From NCBI GenBank assembly GCA_012521215.1, contig JAAYMU010000141.1, positions 1-33,082 of the forward strand: 33,082 nt of DNA, given 5' to 3'. Shown here piece after piece: positions 1-9,195 of this stretch (positions are counted from its first letter, which is position 1; every line of letters begins with the position of its first letter). The position numbers and the translations under genes are program-made. Source of the stretch: Peptococcaceae bacterium. GTDB taxonomy: Bacteria > Bacillota > Desulfitobacteriia > Desulfitobacteriales > Syntrophobotulaceae. Under the pieces are notes generated by a model that was not told where the DNA came from, did not search any database, and was given only the letters and a program-made list of their open reading frames with translations.

Positions 1-2
1 AA

Positions 3-929
3 CCGACATTTCATAAGGATATTCTCTATATGGTGGGCAAAGTCAAAGCTTTAGGGCTAAATGTAGAAATCACAACCAACGGCACATTGCTTAATCGAAC
101 TATGGCCAAAGGGCTTTTGGAAAAGGGTTTAGATATGCTGTGGATATCTTTTGATAGCTGCAGTGCCGATAAGTACGAGGATATCCGGGATGGGGCCAAT
201 TTCAACAGTGTGGTGAACAACATTCGGGAATTACAGCTTTTAAACCAAGACAGTTCCCATAAAATTAAAGTCGGGATAGCTTTTGTTGTTATGAAAAAAA
301 ACATTGACGACCTCAAAAATCTCGGTGAGCTGGCGAACAAGATCGGAGCCCAAAAGATATCGGTGAGCAACCTTATCCCTTATAGCGAGGATATGATAGA
401 TGAAATGGTGTGTGATCTTGGGGTCAGCAATTTTCAACTTTCATGCTACCCCTCGAGCCTTTTAGCTATAGACATTCCGTTAATCGATAAAACAGAGTTT
501 ACTAAACAACCTCTATTTGACTTATTTAAAGACTATCCGAATATCAGCATGATGAAAAATAAAGTGGGATCGGATACCAATAGTTGCAAATTTATCCAAG
601 AAAGATGTGCTTTCATCAGATGGGATGGGGTTGTATGTCCCTGCATGGGGCTGCTGCATTCCTATAAGACTTATTTTAATTTAGGTAAGTTAGAGAGAGA
701 AGTTACCTATTATGGTTTAGGGAATATTAAAGAGCAGACTCTTAAGGAAATTTGGGATTCTCAGGAATATCATAATTTTAGAGAAAAAGTAAATAAGTTT
801 GAGTTCTCCCCTTGTTTATCCTGTGCTTCCTGTGATCTGGCCAAAAGTAACCTTGAGGATTGTTTTGGTAATACTTTTCCTACCTGCGGCGGGTGCTTAT
901 GGGGGCAAGGCGTGATTCAATGCCCGTAA
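3..929 (+). CDS. Radical SAM/SPASM domain protein, 5'-truncated (possible tungsten-cofactor oxidoreductase maturase)
   Basis: The reading frame is open back to the window edge (PTFHKDILYMVGK before the first internal ATG at 30), so the N-terminus with the CxxxCxxC radical SAM cluster motif lies outside. What remains has the barrel segment with VEITTNGTLL and WISFDS, typical of radical SAM enzymes. A Cys-rich SPASM-like C-terminus follows, with a CAFIRWDGVVCPCMG segment and then CLSCASCDL, DCFGN and PTCGGCLWGQGVIQCP, which would bind auxiliary Fe-S clusters. The ending resembles, from memory, the maturase family found beside aldehyde:ferredoxin oxidoreductase-type tungsten enzymes. That assignment is an inference; peptide-modifying SPASM enzymes are the alternative. 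It converges on mutS2 with about 30 bp between the stop codons. Confidence 0.8.
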   Translation, partial: PTFHKDILYMVGKVKALGLNVEITTNGTLLNRTMAKGLLEKGLDMLWISFDSCSADKYEDIRDGANFNSVVNNIRELQLLNQDSSHKIKVGIAFVVMKKNIDDLKNLGELANKIGAQKISVSNLIPYSEDMIDEMVCDLGVSNFQLSCYPSSLLAIDIPLIDKTEFTKQPLFDLFKDYPNISMMKNKVGSDTNSCKFIQERCAFIRWDGVVCPCMGLLHSYKTYFNLGKLEREVTYYGLGNIKEQTLKEIWDSQEYHNFREKVNKFEFSPCLSCASCDLAKSNLEDCFGNTFPTCGGCLWGQGVIQCP

Positions 930-959
930 ACTAAGCCAAAGTCAAGCTTGTTGGCCGAC

Positions 960-3347
960 TCATTTTAATTCTACTATAGTTACGCCTGAATCCCCTTCCC
1001 CAAATTCACCGAGACGGTAGGCTTTGACGTGAGGATGAGTCTTTAAAAATTGATGAATACCATGTCTTAAGGCCCCGGTTCCTTTACCGTGGATTATACT
1101 TACCTGATCAATGCCGGTTATGACAGCATCATCCAAATATTTATCCAAAAGCAACTCCGCTTCTTCCACCAGTTTTCCCCTTAAGTCAATTTCACTGCGC
1201 AGGGTAACCGCTTTGCCCATTCCCAAGGATCCTTGCATTGTTTTGGCCAAATGTTCGGGTTTCCTGGTTTCATCCACAATTCTTATTTGGGATAGGGGTA
1301 CGCTTACTTTAAGGATACCCGCCTGAATTAATACTTCATTATTATTGTCAGGTTTCTGCAGGACCTGGCCTTTTTGTCTTAGGTTAGGGATATAAACCAG
1401 CTGTCCCGCTTGGATTTGCTGAGGGCTGGGACCTTTTCTTTTGGAAGTTGAATCTTGATGATAAAGGTTTTTAGATAAGTTTTTAATATTCTGTCTAACT
1501 TTTTCTATTGCTGCTTCTTGTTGTTTACGTTCCTTTTTTTGTGCTTCTCGGATTTCCTTGATAATTGTTTCCGCTTCTGCTTTAACTTCACGAATTATTT
1601 CCAGGGCTTCTTCTTTTGCTTTTAAAATTGCCTGCTCATATTTTTCTTCCAGCTCCAGGTTCTTTCTTTTTAAGTCCGCAGCCTTTTGGGCGGCCTTTTG
1701 ATGTTCTTCCTGTAGTTTCTGTTTTTGTAATTCTATCTCTCTTTGAATATCCTCCAGGTTTTCCAATAGCCCGCTTTCCTTAATTTCTCGTTCGGAAAGG
1801 AAGGAACGTGATTTTTCTAAAACCTTAGGACTTAAACCCAATCTTTGGGCGATAGACAAAGCGTTACTGCGACCTGGGATCCCTGTAAGTAAGCGATAGG
1901 TAGGTTTTAGAGTCTCCGAATCGAATTCAACTGAAGCATTTTCCACTCCCGGAGTGTTATAAGCAAAGCTTTTAAGGGCACCGTAATGAGTTGTGGCTAC
2001 CCCGCAGCTGCCTCGCTCCAGCAGTTCTGAAAGTATAGCCATAGCCAAGGCAGACCCTTCGGCCGGATCTGTTCCTGCTCCCAGCTCGTCAAGGAGAACA
2101 AGGGATTTGGCATTAGCTTTATTGATGATGTCCACAATATTGACCATATGAGCGGAAAAGGTGCTTAGGGACTGTTCTACGCTTTGTTCATCTCCGATGT
2201 CAACAAATATGTGGCTAAATATTCCTAACTTGGATTCACTTTCAGCAGGAATATGAAGCCCGGACTGCATCATGACACTCATAAGGCCAATAGTCTTCAG
2301 GGTAACTGTTTTTCCACCGGTATTGGGCCCGGTAATTACTAAAAAACGATAGGCCTTGCCCAAACTTACAGAGATGGGCACCACATGGCCGGTTAATAAA
2401 GGATGCCTGGCGTTGACCAGCTTGATCTCCTGCTTATTAACCACGAGGGGAGAACCGGCTTGCATTTCTTCGCTTAGCCGGGCTTTGGCCAGGATAAAAT
2501 CCAATTTAGCCAGCGCTTCATATAGCTCTTCTATCTCCGCAACTTTAGCTGTGACCAAAGCAGCCAGTTCCTTTAAGATCCGTTGGATCTCCCTGTTTTC
2601 TTTAAGTATTGTTTCCCGCAGTTCATTACCCAGTTGCACAATAGCCAGGGGTTCGATAAAAACGGTAGCTCCACTGGCCGACTGGTCATGAACAATCCCG
2701 GGAAAGGCTGAGCTATACTCTAATTTAATTGGAACAACATAACGGTCTCCCCGGGTGGTAATAACATGGTCTTGGAGCATCTTTTGGTAATTGGCATTAC
2801 GCAGGATGCCATCAAGACTGTTCTTAATTTTTTGTTGTCCGCTACTCTTAGCTCGGCGCAGGCGGTTGAGTTCTGCGGAAGCCTGATCTTGAACGCTCCC
2901 GTCTTCACCAATGCTGCGTGTAATTTGATCCTCAATGTTTTTCTGGGGAATAACGGCTTCCACTGTTTCCCTAATGATAAATAATTCACTATAGAGGTCT
3001 TTGTTGGATTGTTTATTTTCGATTAGCGTCTGACGAATCTGCCTGGCAATCTTTACAGTGTCGCGGATTTTCAGCAGTTCTTCGGGGGTTAGCATCCCTC
3101 CTCGCCTGCATCTATCTAAATAGGGGCGGATCTCTTTAGCTCCGCGAACCGAAAACAAGGGTTTGATCCGCAGCAATAACTTCCCTTCATCGGTCTCCCT
3201 AAGCATATGCCGTACTGTACGCAAATCAGCCTGGGGCATTAGTCCTTCCGCCAATTCTTTAGCCCTCGGCAATATGCAATGTCCCGCCAATCTTTCTCGT
3301 ATGGCACCATAATCCAGTTTTGCCAATACTTTATCTGAAGCAATCAT
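960..3347 (-). CDS. mutS2: Endonuclease MutS2 (DNA mismatch-repair family ATPase with Smr domain)
   Basis: This 795-residue protein is the usual MutS2 length. It has the MutS core and ATPase: Walker A GPNTGGKT at about 340-347, Walker B LVLLDELGAGTDP near 417-429 and ATTHYG near 451. A long Glu/Lys/Gln-rich coiled coil covers about 515-635. A KOW-like stretch follows (GQLVYIPNLRQKGQV), then a C-terminal Smr domain (about 716-795) with IDLRG and IHGKGTGALRHG, the nuclease motifs. MutS2 lacks the mismatch-recognition domain of MutS. In Bacillus subtilis it acts in ribosome-collision rescue, elsewhere in suppressing recombination; which applies here is unknown. It starts 3 nt after the stop of the U32 gene, so the two are probably cotranscribed, and it is the last gene of this minus-strand run. 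Confidence 0.96.
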   Translation of the reverse strand: MIASDKVLAKLDYGAIRERLAGHCILPRAKELAEGLMPQADLRTVRHMLRETDEGKLLLRIKPLFSVRGAKEIRPYLDRCRRGGMLTPEELLKIRDTVKIARQIRQTLIENKQSNKDLYSELFIIRETVEAVIPQKNIEDQITRSIGEDGSVQDQASAELNRLRRAKSSGQQKIKNSLDGILRNANYQKMLQDHVITTRGDRYVVPIKLEYSSAFPGIVHDQSASGATVFIEPLAIVQLGNELRETILKENREIQRILKELAALVTAKVAEIEELYEALAKLDFILAKARLSEEMQAGSPLVVNKQEIKLVNARHPLLTGHVVPISVSLGKAYRFLVITGPNTGGKTVTLKTIGLMSVMMQSGLHIPAESESKLGIFSHIFVDIGDEQSVEQSLSTFSAHMVNIVDIINKANAKSLVLLDELGAGTDPAEGSALAMAILSELLERGSCGVATTHYGALKSFAYNTPGVENASVEFDSETLKPTYRLLTGIPGRSNALSIAQRLGLSPKVLEKSRSFLSEREIKESGLLENLEDIQREIELQKQKLQEEHQKAAQKAADLKRKNLELEEKYEQAILKAKEEALEIIREVKAEAETIIKEIREAQKKERKQQEAAIEKVRQNIKNLSKNLYHQDSTSKRKGPSPQQIQAGQLVYIPNLRQKGQVLQKPDNNNEVLIQAGILKVSVPLSQIRIVDETRKPEHLAKTMQGSLGMGKAVTLRSEIDLRGKLVEEAELLLDKYLDDAVITGIDQVSIIHGKGTGALRHGIHQFLKTHPHVKAYRLGEFGEGDSGVTIVELK

Positions 3348-3350
3348 TTC

Positions 3351-5957
3351 TTATGCCAGCACTCCTCTGTGAAAATGTCCTTTGGTAAATCCTTCGGGGT
3401 ATAAGCACTCCAGTTTATGCAGGGCCGCTTGTGTTTTTTGCTCGCTGATCATCTTACCCGCTGCAGCCTCGGTCCATAGGTCCTTAAATATTTTCACTGT
3501 CTCCCCGGCCTGGTTTTCCGTAGCCCTAGGCAATTCCAAACGGATATTGCGCAAACCGATTTCTGCAATTTTATTTAGCTCCGTTATCAGGTTCAATTTT
3601 CTGGCATTAAAAATATGCATTCTACATTCCCTGTCCGTAGCCAGCGGGAAGCGATAAGAAAGTCTGTCCTGTAAGAAATATTCCCGTCCATGACAAACCC
3701 AGCTGCATTTTTTTCGAAAAAGATCTGAACTCTGAACTTTTTCCCGGCCTGACCCCAAGGTGGCCCCGACCAAGCAAAATTCGCTGACCATCATTTCCAT
3801 GTCGCCGAAGACGAGCAGTTCAACAATATTCGGGGCTGAGAGTTTGGGAAGCTGTTCTTTGCTCAGTTCGGTGGATAGAGCAACTCTTTGGGCGCCTACA
3901 GTTCGTACCCAATGTAAAGCCCCTTGATTAAAGACATTAAAATAGTAATCTGTTTCCCATTCCCATTGGGGATCGAGAGATTTGATCATTTGAATACCGG
4001 CTAAATTAGCGGTCATAATAGCCGGTCTTGGTGACCAAGTGCAGACTTGGCTTAATTGGGCAAAGATTTTTTTACTTTGCTCCTCATTCATGATGCGGGG
4101 CAGGCGCCAAAGCAAAGGCGTTCCTTGCTTCTGACAAAATTGAACGGCTTCTTGCAAATCTTTAAGGGTAAGTTGAGGACGAAAGCGCCAGTGTTCTCCC
4201 CCGATAATAATTCTGTCCGCACCGCTTTTTACCAAAAGGGGAATACTCCTTATATCACTAACGGCAACTGTAAGCTGGGGTTTAAGGTTTTCTGATGCAG
4301 TGGCCTGACGAAAAGCTTTAGTCTCTACTTTTTGCTGCCACTGGGTAAGCCGTTTTTGATATTCTTCATAGTCGATTAAGCCCGGAGAGTTTTTCGCTCG
4401 AGCTTTATCAAGCAGCTGACTTACTAGCTGACGCCGCATATTATTAATTTCGCTGACCGGAAGCATTATATTCTCCGGAATTTCTAATTTTAATTCCGCA
4501 AGGGTAAAGGGAGTGTTGCCCAATCTGGCAAGCTGTTGCCATAAATAAGTATAAGTTAAAGGCTTGTTCAAAGCTTCTTGGGCCATAGTTTCGGACTCCG
4601 CAAAAACTTTGTGCTCCCCGTCATCTGCTTCTAGACGAAGCTTGGTGCCAATCCGGCCCGAGAGGACCATGTCGAGAGCCCTTTTACGTTTCTCTTGGCC
4701 TTCTTGGTAACTAAGTTTGGCTTTAGCGATTAATTCCTGGTCATGGGTTTTAAATACCCTGTCACCCTTACGGGCACTTCCCTTAAATTCTATGGCTGCT
4801 GTTTCCCCGGGAGCGGCGCTGTCTATGGCCCGGCCCGCAGAATTATACATCCTTTGGACCGTGATTCCTTCTCGCCCCCGTCTGGTCCAAATTTCCAGAC
4901 CGTCACCAATATTCAGCTTGTTTTCCAGTTTAAGAAGCAAACGTCCGGGCTTAATTTCCAGAATTCTACCCAGCATGGTTCCCCGATTATTGGGACGTTT
5001 AAAACTCATCATGCCGGCACCCTGGTATCCTTGAAAATAACCGGTTGTAAAATCACGATTAAAAATTTGGGTAAGTTCATATTTATCCTGGGCCGAGAGT
5101 CCGATCCTTCCGTCATAAAGAGCATCTAGAGCTTGGCGGTAGATTCTGACTACTGTAGCTACATATTCCGCTCTCTTCATTCGGCCCTCAAGTTTGAGGG
5201 AGCTTATACCTAAGCGCTGTACTTCAGCCAGGTATTCGGATAAATTAAGATCTTTGGGGCTCAAGAGATGATCACCCGGTTTAAGCCCGCTAAGCACATC
5301 CCTTCCCTTGGAATCCACCAATTTGTAGGCCATCCGACAGGGCTGAGCGCACCGGCCTCTGTTGCCGCTCCTGGCTCCTATATAGCTGGACATGAGGCAT
5401 TGCCCGGAGTAACAAATGCATAAAGCCCCGTGCCCGAAAATCTCCAACTCCAGCTTACTTTGGGCCGCCATTTTCTCAATTTCCTCCCTGGTGGTTTCCC
5501 TGGCCAACACGACACGGGAAAAACCCATTTCCTCTAATTGCCGCAGCCCAAAACTGTTATTAATAGTCATCTGAGTACTGGCATGGATCTTCATGTTGGG
5601 TAAAACTTGTCGGATAAGATGAGCCACACCGATATCCTGAACGATGATCGCATCTACCCCCAGGGAAGAAAGTTCATATAAAAAATCTTTAAGCTCAGGA
5701 AACTCGCTGTCCGCCACCAGAACATTGACCGTCACATAGACTTTTACCAAGCGGTCACGGGCATAGTTAACAGCCTTCTTTAACTCTTCACCCTCGAAAT
5801 TAGAGGCAGAAGCCCGGGCGTTAAACAGCTTACCCCCAAAATAAACTGCATCAGCTCCGTTCTCCACAGCTGCTTTTAAAGCCTCATAATCGCCGGCAGG
5901 AGCCAGTAGTTCTATTTTTGAAGTTCTGAATTTATTTACTTGATCAGCCCTTGTCAT
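3351..5957 (-). CDS. U32 family protein (collagenase-like / RlhA-type RNA hydroxylation family), long form
   Basis: The N-terminal TIM-barrel U32 domain is clear: IELLAPAGDYEALKAAVENGADAVYFGG at about 15-42 and EIFGHGALCICYSGQC near 172-187. RSGNRGRCAQPCRM follows, so C180, C182, C187, C203 and C207 are available for the Fe-S site reported in this family. At 868 residues it is far longer than the roughly 400-residue TrhP-type members and resembles long forms with an inserted DUF3656-type region. U32 proteins were first called peptidases; better-supported roles are prephenate-dependent hydroxylation of tRNA U34 (TrhP) or 23S rRNA C2501 (RlhA). The substrate here cannot be decided from sequence. 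It lies between the metalloenzyme gene and mutS2; U32 next to mutS2 is common in Firmicutes. Confidence 0.9.
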   Translation of the reverse strand: MTRADQVNKFRTSKIELLAPAGDYEALKAAVENGADAVYFGGKLFNARASASNFEGEELKKAVNYARDRLVKVYVTVNVLVADSEFPELKDFLYELSSLGVDAIIVQDIGVAHLIRQVLPNMKIHASTQMTINNSFGLRQLEEMGFSRVVLARETTREEIEKMAAQSKLELEIFGHGALCICYSGQCLMSSYIGARSGNRGRCAQPCRMAYKLVDSKGRDVLSGLKPGDHLLSPKDLNLSEYLAEVQRLGISSLKLEGRMKRAEYVATVVRIYRQALDALYDGRIGLSAQDKYELTQIFNRDFTTGYFQGYQGAGMMSFKRPNNRGTMLGRILEIKPGRLLLKLENKLNIGDGLEIWTRRGREGITVQRMYNSAGRAIDSAAPGETAAIEFKGSARKGDRVFKTHDQELIAKAKLSYQEGQEKRKRALDMVLSGRIGTKLRLEADDGEHKVFAESETMAQEALNKPLTYTYLWQQLARLGNTPFTLAELKLEIPENIMLPVSEINNMRRQLVSQLLDKARAKNSPGLIDYEEYQKRLTQWQQKVETKAFRQATASENLKPQLTVAVSDIRSIPLLVKSGADRIIIGGEHWRFRPQLTLKDLQEAVQFCQKQGTPLLWRLPRIMNEEQSKKIFAQLSQVCTWSPRPAIMTANLAGIQMIKSLDPQWEWETDYYFNVFNQGALHWVRTVGAQRVALSTELSKEQLPKLSAPNIVELLVFGDMEMMVSEFCLVGATLGSGREKVQSSDLFRKKCSWVCHGREYFLQDRLSYRFPLATDRECRMHIFNARKLNLITELNKIAEIGLRNIRLELPRATENQAGETVKIFKDLWTEAAAGKMISEQKTQAALHKLECLYPEGFTKGHFHRGVLA

Positions 5958-5980
5958 AATCTCACCTGAAGTTCTGTTAT

Positions 5981-6991
5981 TTAAGAATCAATTTCATATT
6001 TACCGTCCAGCAGATCGATAATAGCCGGAGTAACATCCGTGATGCTTTGTAGCCGAGGCCATTTCAAGCCAAAATTGGACCAGCACAGGGCAGGCACTTT
6101 GTTTAGGGTATGGGTGGAAATGGTTAAATCCTCTATATTACCGTGATCACTGGTTAAAATCAAAGCCATTTTAAGGCCGGATAAAGCCGGGGATTCCGCA
6201 ATCGAAAGATAGCCTCCTAAAAATTCATCCAGTGTTTCCATAACCGTAATCGCTTTTTCCAGCTGGCGTTTATGCCCTCTTAAGTCAGTCTGGAAATACT
6301 CAAACAGGGTAAAGTCATGTTCCCGGCTAAGACGGGCCAAGCGCTGCCCGGCAAGAGCCGGCTGCAAAATCGGCACCACTTCTGAAGTCTCTTCTTGCTG
6401 CGTTTTTTGCTGCACTTTTTTCTGCGTTTTTTGCTGCGCCTCTTTCTGCGCTTTTCTCTGTGCTTCTCTCTGGCGGAAGATCTCATTGGTAATATCCTGA
6501 AAGACAGCTTTGCCGGCTAACAAGTCTTCCTTGGTCCTTAATCTCAAGCCGGCAGTCAGGGCACAAAGGGTGGAAGCCGACAATTTTATATTGCCGGCTT
6601 TTATCAAGTCTGCAATATCTCGAAAAAAAGCGTTAGCGAAAGTAACTTTTTTCCCCTTGCCAATAAGTTTTATAAAGATATTTTCTTTTCGGATAATTTC
6701 TTTTAGCTCGGCATTAGGAAAGCCTCTCAAATGATAACCTAAAAGGCCAGCAGCATTAATTCCTGTCCACAAGGTAGTCTGTCCGGTAGCGCTCTGGGGA
6801 ATTCCGGGAACCCCCAAAGTAGCATCCAGGGAAAACAAAGTACAATTGTTGTGGTGTATTTCCGGATTTTCCCCCCATAAAAAATGCCCGCCGAGAAGCC
6901 TGTCAAGATGGGGAGTACGGGCCAAAAATACGGGATTGTTATTCTTGGAACCCAGTCCTAAGCCGTCAACAAAGATCATAGTTAAATGCAT
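5981..6991 (-). CDS. Alkaline-phosphatase-superfamily metalloenzyme (phosphoglycerate mutase/phosphopentomutase-like)
   Basis: The start MHLTMIFVDGLGLG carries the family's first metal aspartate, and IPQSATGQTTLWTG is the expected nucleophile region. Near the end, TDLRGH and LTSDHGNIED are the remaining metal-ligand motifs, so a two-metal phosphoryl-transfer or hydrolysis enzyme is likely. The substrate is unknown; it is shorter than true cofactor-independent phosphoglycerate mutase (about 510 residues). I chose ATG 6991 because GGGGG lies 8 nt upstream. The frame is open to ATG 7006 and TTG 7039, which lack a good ribosome binding site. Residues near 175-200 are six tetrapeptide repeats of xxAQ/xxTQ type encoded by a 12-bp tandem repeat, an unusual insertion. 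It follows the UPF0210 gene closely and precedes the U32 gene by about 23 bp. Confidence 0.8.
   Translation of the reverse strand: MHLTMIFVDGLGLGSKNNNPVFLARTPHLDRLLGGHFLWGENPEIHHNNCTLFSLDATLGVPGIPQSATGQTTLWTGINAAGLLGYHLRGFPNAELKEIIRKENIFIKLIGKGKKVTFANAFFRDIADLIKAGNIKLSASTLCALTAGLRLRTKEDLLAGKAVFQDITNEIFRQREAQRKAQKEAQQKTQKKVQQKTQQEETSEVVPILQPALAGQRLARLSREHDFTLFEYFQTDLRGHKRQLEKAITVMETLDEFLGGYLSIAESPALSGLKMALILTSDHGNIEDLTISTHTLNKVPALCWSNFGLKWPRLQSITDVTPAIIDLLDGKYEIDS
6398..6469 (-). repeat. Six-copy 12-bp tandem repeat inside the metalloenzyme gene
   Basis: On the plus strand six consecutive 12-bp units begin with CTG, at 6398, 6410, 6422, 6434, 6446 and 6458, for example CTGCGTTTTTTG. They encode in frame REAQ, RKAQ, KEAQ, QKTQ, KKVQ and QKTQ. 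Because the unit length is a multiple of three, copy-number change would keep the frame. The units have diverged, mostly within the pyrimidine tract. Confidence 0.9.
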
Positions 6992-7041
6992 TTTATTTGC
7001 CCCCATAGATTTTAAACTTGAGAACAGCTTCTTAAACAAAC

Positions 7042-8403
7042 TTAATTTTTAAAACTATGAATGGGGGCGGGGATCCGACCTCCCCGACTGATAAATTCCT
7101 CGGAACTAAACTCATGAACCGGCATAATGGGCGCATATCCCAGTAGGCCGCCAAATTCCGCTCTTTCCCCTACTTTTTTTCCGTAAACAGGAATAATACG
7201 AACAGCTGTAGTCTTGTGGTTAATAACCCCAATAGCCGCTTCATCAGCAATTATCGCCGCTATAGTCGATTCTTTGGTATCTCCGGGAACTGCTATCATA
7301 TCCAAGCCCACAGAACAAACACTGGTCATGGCTTCAAGTTTATCAAAGGTTAAAGCTCCGCACTTTACAGCATTAATCATGCCTTCGTCTTCACTTACCG
7401 GGATAAAAGCTCCGCTCAAACCCCCAACTGAAGAGGAGGCCATGATGCCTCCTTTTTTTACCGCATCGTTAAGCAGGGCTAAGGCCGCCGTAGTCCCATG
7501 AGTGCCGCAAACCTCCAGTCCGATTTCTTCTAAAATCCTGGCTACACTGTCTCCAATCTCCGGAGTCGGAGCCAGGGACAGATCCAGAATGCCAAAGGGA
7601 ACCTTAAGCCTCCGGGAAACTTCATTGCCAACCAACTGCCCGGCCCGGGTTATTTTAAAGGCCGTCTTTTTAATGTTTTCGGCGACCACATGTAAGGGCT
7701 CCCCTTTTACATTTTCCAGGGCTTTTTTAACCACTCCGGGGCCGCTTACCCCCACGTTGATTACTACTTCCGGTTCGCCTATCCCCTGAAAAGCACCGGC
7801 CATAAAAGGATTATCCTCTACGGCGTTAGCAAAAACTACCAATTTGGCGCAGCCGAGAGAATCCCGATCCCTGGTTAGATAAGCCGTGTCCTTGATAATC
7901 TTGCCCATGAGTTTTACAGCGTCCATATTAATACCGGCTTGGGAAGTTGCGACATTTACAGAAGAACATACTCTTTCAGTTTCGTTCAATACCTGGGGAA
8001 TAGATTCTATCAGTATCCTGTCCCCCTTGGTAAAACCTTTTTGCACCATGGCCGAGAAACCGCCAATAAAATTAACCCCCACTTGTTTAGCGGCCTCATC
8101 CAAAGTTCTGGCATATTCCCCATAGTGATCTTCCTTACTGGCTGAGGCAATCAAAGAAATAGGAGTAACCGCTATTCTTTTGTTGATAATAGGAATGCCG
8201 AACTCCGTTTCTATCTCATCCCCTACCTTAACAAGGTTAGCGGCCAGTTTGGTTATTTTATCATAAATTTTTTGCCGAGCCTTTGCCCCGTCTGAGTCTA
8301 TACAATCAAGCAAGGATATACCCATGGTTATGGTGCGAATATCCAGCTTTTCTTTCTCGATCATGTGTATGGTTTCAAAGATATTTTTGCTATATAAAGT
8401 CAT
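7042..8403 (-). CDS. UPF0210 (DUF711) / PFL family protein
   Basis: This protein of about 453 residues matches the usual length of UPF0210, a family also labelled PFL family protein. Family-like segments are the N-terminal [13 protein letters not shown] and, further in, [52 protein letters not shown] and the C-terminal [13 protein letters not shown]. The biochemical function is not established to my knowledge. The start is ambiguous: GGAGG lies 10 nt before ATG 8403 and 4 nt before GTG 8409; I prefer the ATG. The gene directly follows an ACT-domain gene. That ACT plus UPF0210 pair is widespread in Gram-positive bacteria and suggests a small-molecule-sensing partner, but this is inference. Confidence 0.9.
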   Translation of the reverse strand: MTLYSKNIFETIHMIEKEKLDIRTITMGISLLDCIDSDGAKARQKIYDKITKLAANLVKVGDEIETEFGIPIINKRIAVTPISLIASASKEDHYGEYARTLDEAAKQVGVNFIGGFSAMVQKGFTKGDRILIESIPQVLNETERVCSSVNVATSQAGINMDAVKLMGKIIKDTAYLTRDRDSLGCAKLVVFANAVEDNPFMAGAFQGIGEPEVVINVGVSGPGVVKKALENVKGEPLHVVAENIKKTAFKITRAGQLVGNEVSRRLKVPFGILDLSLAPTPEIGDSVARILEEIGLEVCGTHGTTAALALLNDAVKKGGIMASSSVGGLSGAFIPVSEDEGMINAVKCGALTFDKLEAMTSVCSVGLDMIAVPGDTKESTIAAIIADEAAIGVINHKTTAVRIIPVYGKKVGERAEFGGLLGYAPIMPVHEFSSEEFISRGGRIPAPIHSFKN

Positions 8404-8454
8404 CTTCACAATACCTCCACGGGCTTTTAAAAATATACCTCCTTGGGTTCCAAT

Positions 8455-8724
8455 TTAAATGTTATGCATATAATTAAAAATTTCTTCCCGCTGAATTTTT
8501 ATGGAAAGTCCGATCTCGTCGCCTAATATCTCCAGCTGTTCTTTGAGCCGGTTAAAATCACAATTCATTTTGGACAGGTTAACCAACATCATCATGGTGA
8601 AATAGTCCTGCAGGATTGTTTGGCTGATATCCTCGATATTGACGTTATTCTCAGTTAAAATTTTGGCAACGGCATAAATAATTCCTACTTTGTCCTTTCC
8701 TATTACCGTTATAATAGCTTTCAT
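8455..8724 (-). CDS. ACT domain protein, UPF0237 family
   Basis: This small protein of 89 residues is essentially one ACT domain: MKAIITVIGKDKVGIIYAVA, then ENNVNIEDISQTILQDYFTMMMLV, a beta-alpha-beta ligand-binding fold usually sensing amino acids. ATG 8724 is preceded by AGGAGG with a 6-nt spacer, so I reject the longer frame to 8757. The family resembles the regulatory GcvR-type double-ACT proteins but has a single copy and probably dimerises. It heads the unit ACT, UPF0210, metalloenzyme, U32, mutS2 and is separated from zapA by a hairpin terminator. Confidence 0.92.
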   Translation of the reverse strand: MKAIITVIGKDKVGIIYAVAKILTENNVNIEDISQTILQDYFTMMMLVNLSKMNCDFNRLKEQLEILGDEIGLSIKIQREEIFNYMHNI

Positions 8725-8822
8725 TTGGATCCTCCTATTTGCTAAAACAAGTTTCATACTATGCGAATACTTAATTTTACAAGAAGATGAACGGATTTAC
8801 AACTTTTTAAGCTTCTATATGT

Positions 8823-8860
8823 AAAGAGCCGCCATCAAGCTAAAGATGACAGCGGCTTTA
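8823..8860. terminator. Hairpin terminator between zapA and the ACT gene, possibly bidirectional
   Basis: An imperfect stem pairs AAAGAGCCGC with GCGGCTTT and CATC with GATG around a short loop. On the plus strand it runs into T-rich sequence, and on the minus strand it lies just past the zapA stop. The minus-strand U tract is poor (CTCTTTACAT), so efficiency in the needed direction is uncertain. Confidence 0.6.
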
Positions 8861-8881
8861 TTTTTGATTTTTTCCTATTTT

Positions 8882-9127
8882 CTATTCTAGCATAGCCATC
8901 ACGGTCTTTTGTTCTTCCTTAATCTTAGATAATTCATCGGCTAAATTGATGGCTACCAGAGTAGCCACTTGGTGAACGGCCAGTCGGGGAAATTTAGAAG
9001 CAACTTCTTTCATTCTCCTATCTACTTCTTTAGCAACCTTGGTGATATGTTCTTCCGACCTATGGCCTTTGATTACATATAACTCACCAAATATTTGAAC
9101 CGAAACTTTTTGAGCGTCCTGGTTCAC
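8882..9127 (-). CDS. zapA: Cell division protein ZapA
   Basis: This protein of 81 residues starts with VSVQIFGELYVIKG, the short N-terminal sheet of ZapA, and continues with a helical segment (EEHITKVAKEVDRRMKEVA) and the conserved ATLVAINLADELSK. ZapA binds FtsZ and bundles protofilaments at the division ring. The start is GTG 9127, with GGGG 7 nt upstream; no ATG fits. It lies 68 bp after pheT, a linkage common in Firmicutes, so it is probably the last gene of the pheST transcript and ends at the hairpin at 8823-8860. Confidence 0.93.
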   Translation of the reverse strand: MNQDAQKVSVQIFGELYVIKGHRSEEHITKVAKEVDRRMKEVASKFPRLAVHQVATLVAINLADELSKIKEEQKTVMAMLE

Positions 9128-9195
9128 CTTATTTCCCCACTCTCTATTATTTTCGTTAAAAATTTACTTTCTATGTTCAAATTCACTTTTAAGAT

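Noticed and set aside
930-959. GCCAA/TTGGC hairpin between the radical SAM gene and mutS2 as a bidirectional terminator
   Set aside because: Five base pairs with no clear U tract on either strand is too weak to support.
4743-5129. Plus-strand 128-codon frame inside the U32 gene
   Set aside because: It is an antisense shadow of a clear coding gene with no recognisable domain or ribosome site.
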